Shown here one piece after another: positions 59,964 to 64,000 of a stretch of 64,000 nt of DNA. This stretch comes from Isoetes taiwanensis (Eukaryota > Streptophyta > Lycopodiopsida > Isoetales > Isoetaceae): NCBI GenBank assembly GCA_021234155.1, contig JAJEKV010000645.1, positions 62,001 through 126,000 of the forward strand, in the 5' to 3' direction. Both the position numbers and the translations under genes were made by a program. How positions within the stretch are numbered: the stretch's first letter is position 1; the number at the start of each line of letters is the position of its first letter. A model generated the notes under the pieces. The model made no database searches. It was given only the letters and a program-made list of their open reading frames with translations, and was not told where the DNA came from.

Positions 59964-62900
59964 TACATGAAGTTTGCTTCGGTAAATTCTAGCGGTTCAT
60001 TTACGTGGCTATGGCGCCCACCCCGGTGATGGTTGCTATGGTGCTCGCTCCCATCTAGGTTCTTGGATGGTAGCTTCTTGGATGGTCAGTAGAGGTTGCA
60101 TTGTCATTGTATGTGTTTCCTTCTTTGTCTAAGCTTCTGGATCTTTGCAGACCAATAGCGCTATCAGTTTTCTTTAGCAATGAAGGTCGAGCTTTTGTTG
60201 TAGGCTTCTTGTTTCGGATGTTTTTCTGCTGAATCTACGTTTGTATATGCTCTTTTTCTTGCTGGATCTGTGTGTGTACATGTTCTTGAATCGCATAAGA
60301 AGGGGGTTCCTTATTCCATCTGCTGAGTAGTGGGCTCGCATTTTGATTTGGGGCAAGGGGTTTCAAGCCGCAAAGGGCGAGATAAAGAGATAAAAGATCC
60401 ATGAAAGTTAAAGAGCACAAAGGGAAAGGGGGCAGTAAGTGGAATCAAGGAGCGCAAAGGGGCCTAAAGCATCAACAATATAATGCATTAATCCAACAAT
60501 AACTTAACCTTATTGTAGCCTCTCAAGTTAATATAAACGACATAATCTAACCATGAATGTCTACTATATAATACAACCATTGCAACTCAATTCCAACATT
60601 CAAAATAACATAATAAAGGGCGGCTAAGCAACCATAGCATCATATTTCACAACCAATATTCCTCCTGGTTCCGAGCAAGGTCAACTCTACCGACAAAGCA
60701 AGGACATAGAGGGGGTAACCCGTGTGTACATACCCATCCACGCCACGCCCAAAGATTGGAGGACCACTTAACTGCATGATGTTGCACCACACGGTACCAA
60801 CGCCCAGATGTTCAATAACCATTCACATAGCGTGCAATAGCAGCAAATCTAGACCATCACATGTGGACTCATTGAAGGTCTATATCAAAGAATTATACCA
60901 TATTTAAGATTATATTACTCACTGATTCCCGGCATCACTAGAGCCATTCTCTCATGGCTTACATCAAAATTCCCATAGTTTACATTTAATGCAACAAAGA
61001 AAAATCAATTATGAGCTCATATGAATATTACTATCTCTACAATGCAACATCAACATCCATTGCTTAAAAAGAATACAACCTCCGCTAGTATCTTGTTATT
61101 GTTTTGCTAGATTAATTTCCATCAAATTATTATTTATGGGCTTAGTGGCCGGTGGCTTCCATAAGTCCTCATAGCTAGTTTAATGGTTAGGTGTGCCATT
61201 ACCAATCTAATACCTCTACCATGTATTTTACCCAAAGGGTGTGTTGTAAAAGTGTCACATGTCCGAGTAGGATCTTTGCCTTGGTACGTGTTGGCGTTAA
61301 AATCTCTTCTTCTTCTTTTTCTTCTTCTTCTTTTAGTTAAATACATTAACCCAATATCCTCATTTCAAACTAATTATTATCTTTTTATTTAACCTAACCT
61401 AGTTTTAGGTTTTGAGGGTCATGAACACTTTTTGCCGTAGCCCACGATCCGGCCTCCGGACCCTCAAATCCCGCATCACGGCTCCCAAATCTCCTGAATC
61501 CCTCCGATTTTTTGCCTTCTAAAGAAGATTGAGGATCATTTCAAAATTTGTTTGCCCAAACGGAGATTTAGGCCTATTCAGATTCAATCTCCACTATATG
61601 ATTATATAAAACCATAGATGATAATCAATTCAGATCATGCCTTAATCCATAAAATCTACAAACCATCATTAAAGCTCATTAAGCTTTCCCAAAACCACGC
61701 CAACCAAAACATAGGCGATCCACAAGAACTCCGGATGTAAGACTTGACCCCACCGAAATACTTTTGCTCCTTCTCCTTGGTTTAATTGATCAATGCAGTT
61801 GCAAGCATATCCTCCACAACAAAAGGCTTCTTTTCCCATAGAAAACTCCTTCCAAAAAATCTAGAATAATATTGTTTAGCTATAATTTAACAATGACTTT
61901 GCATGCATGCACACATTGCATGCACTAGAATATAATCATTTATTTCACCATTAATAATGCACTCTTATATAGTGGCAGCGTTACTTACATCTTCATGTTG
62001 GTGCTAAGTTGCTAAGTCCATTCTGTATATATTGCCTTTAGCTTTGCAAGTTCTCCTATTTAGATTTCAAATTTTCTAATTATATTAAAAGTGGTTCATG
62101 CTATTATTTTCATAAGGGAATTGTAGCCTCCATAAGTTTTTCATGTGGGTTTAGTAAAATGATTACGTCCTCTTCTTGAAGGACTTCCTAACTCAGGTTG
62201 TTATAGGTTGTACTTTCTATTTTCTACTTTAAGTGCATCAAGATAAATTTACCCTCCTTTTAAAGTATGTGCATGTTGAATCTTTTTCTATTTTACATTC
62301 TTCTTAAAGTATCTATTGTTTAAATTTGGTTTTCCCGACTATCCGAAAACTTTTTGGATTTTCTTTTAAGAATAATTTCCTAAGGTTTTAAAGTTTTAAC
62401 CGCCTGAAAAAATTTCCAGAATTTCAAAAATCGAGTTTGTGCCTTTTTCTTAGAAATTTGGTTTTTTGAGCTTCAGCTATAAGCTCTATTACGATTTTCC
62501 TTTTCGATAGGTCGAAAGGGGGTTCCTTCTTCGGCATGATTTGCGCTGTTATTTGCATGAATCCGCAGGAGGGGTTTGGCTTTGAAGAATTTTTTAGGGC
62601 GCCCCATCTTCAGATTTCTTTCCCAGCGATTGGGCCTCAGGTGCCATGCCATCGTTGATGTAAAATTTGTGTTTCGTTCTTCAACATGCAATACCATGAA
62701 AAAATCGTTCCTGATTGTTTTTTAGGGTTGCACAGGGATTTTGGCAGCACTATAGGAGCGAGCTATTGGTATTCAGAAACGACTTTTATGTGAGGAGAGA
62801 CCATACCGTGATTATTGGAAATTAGTTTGTGCATCTGTAAACAGCTTTTCTGTTATGTTTTACGCCATCTGTTCGACTCCATATTTCTTATCTATCTGCA

Positions 62901-63495
62901 CAGCATCATCTGCATCGACGCTCTTCTGTTTAAGGTCCGAAATTAGTTTTAACTATTTCTGTTATTTTTTTACTTGCATACACAGACGACATGTTGGAGG
63001 TGTATATATCCATGTAGTTTAAATGCATTGAATAGGAAGGAAATTCATGATTGCTCACAATTCTGAGTCTCTTTATCAAATTAGGCACTCGTTGCATATA
63101 AGGGACCATCTGGATAGTCAGTGCAAATTTTTATTGATTAATATCCGTATCTATGATTTGCATGTAGTTTTGAAAGCTATTAAGATGCTCAAGATGTCCT
63201 TTTGTATCTATGATCTGCATGTAGTTTTGTATCTGAAAACTATTATGATGCTCAAGAATGCCAAATACGAATGTTGGATGCAGATTATCCATTTTCCTTT
63301 GGTGGTAAGAAGCTCCTTATTGTTTAGTTCATTTTGTTCGAGATGTCAATTTATTCTCAGTAATATTTTCCAGCTTAACGTCTTCTTTTTATTGCTAATA
63401 AATGGTAGGTCTTCTTGCTAGAACATCTGGCTGACATTTTGTTGGTGTTTGCAATAATTAATTACTCAAGAGCTTATATATTTTTTTTTGAGATG
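59964..63495. other. AT-rich intergenic stretch with simple repeats; no gene supported
   Basis: A (TTC)n-rich tract lies at about 61,300-61,334. At 63,145-63,260 a block (TATGATTTGCATGTAGTTTT, then GATGCTCAAGA) occurs twice. A minus-strand frame with ATG at 62,697-62,473 (74 codons) has no recognisable motif. Confidence 0.35.
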
Positions 63496-63499
63496 TGCC

Positions 63500-63645
63500 A
63501 AGCCAATTCTAATTGGGTTGTCTTGCACTTTATGCTGTCAGCCTTATAATATGGTAGCATTACATCTTGCACAAGCCAATTCTAATTGGGTTGTCTTGCA
63601 CTTTATGCTGTCAGCCTTATAATATGGTAGCATTACATCTTGCAA
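63500..63645. repeat. Perfect 73-bp tandem duplication
   Basis: AAGCCAATTCTAATTGGGTT through GGTAGCATTACATCTTGCA occurs at 63,500-63,572 and 63,573-63,645. Confidence 0.95.
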
Positions 63646-64000
63646 CAACTGTTCATAGAAAACCTCCAAATATCTTATCTGGTCTATATATTATGTTTAT
63701 GTTCAGACATGATATGTTTATGTTCAGACATGGTTCCAAACATTTTTTAGGGCAACTTCTCTACCTGGAATGATCCGCCTGTACTAATACTTATGCAGTA
63801 TAAGCAGGCCCACATATCAGGAAGGGTGAGTCCAGGGAGCAGCATTGTTTGTAGTAAGATGTTGAAGATGCTGATGATAAGGTGTTGGGATGCACTCGCA
63901 TGTTTCATGTATCATGCATCTCTACTAATGTAAGGTCAGTAAGTCTGTTGTGTTTTCTTAATTGAAATCTACAACATATATCCTTGATCAGGTTGGCGCA

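Noticed and set aside
1-64000. CRISPR arrays, rRNA, tRNA genes, telomeric or bacterial-type operons
   Set aside because: None seen on either strand; repeats are tandem duplications and transposon ends, not spacer arrays.

Overview
This is a nuclear window from a land plant with a large, repeat-rich genome. The evidence is two three-coding-exon alpha-expansin genes with GT-AG introns, an EXT-like (GT47) glycosyltransferase fragment, a plant-type mitochondrial subunit gene, and wall-to-wall LINE, LTR and DNA-transposon debris. Nothing here fixes the lineage; a fern, lycophyte or gymnosperm-like genome would fit the LINE load, but that is inference.

Layout. 1-1.4 kb: minus-strand LINE remnant, cut by the window edge. 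2.2-3.4 kb: alpha-expansin on the minus strand, with an apparent 2-nt deletion and a probable intron inside its start codon. 4.2-9.6 kb: tandem duplications, including a three-unit array at 6.9-8.5 kb, and no recognisable gene. 10.2-11.7 kb: decayed minus-strand Ty3/gypsy pol. 13.9-14.3 kb: LINE reverse-transcriptase fragment. 15.4-30.1 kb: a second LINE, split cleanly by an 11.5-kb LTR retrotransposon (15,946-27,451; LTRs about 1.6 kb; TSD TAAGG; PBS-like site and polypurine tract present) in whose interior I see no gag or pol. 32.6-34.5 kb: a large inverted repeat with two subunits per arm. 36.3-37.0 kb: LINE fragment. 38.5-39.5 kb: exostosin fragments in scrambled order. 41.55-42.6 kb: an intact alpha-expansin on the plus strand. 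44.1-47.1 kb: a hairpin MITE candidate, a LINE/SINE-type 3' end, a hAT-type transposase tail, and a 1.15-kb poly(A) retroposon with a 13-bp TSD. 49.27-56.55 kb: an essentially full-length L1-type LINE with a 17-bp TSD, stop codons in ORF2 and a nested minus-strand insertion. 59.2-59.5 kb: a small mitochondrial protein gene resembling ATP synthase subunit f, with a 1-nt frameshift.

The two expansins (cell-wall loosening proteins) lie 38 kb apart in divergent orientation and share intron positions and exon lengths, so they are paralogues. Everything between them is mostly transposon insertion. The most unusual signals are a split ATG in the first expansin, a structured 3' domain shared by at least five scattered elements with apparent compensatory changes in its stem, the LTR element without visible pol, and the 1.8-kb inverted repeat. 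Frameshifts in otherwise well-kept genes raise the possibility that part of the damage is assembly error rather than decay.
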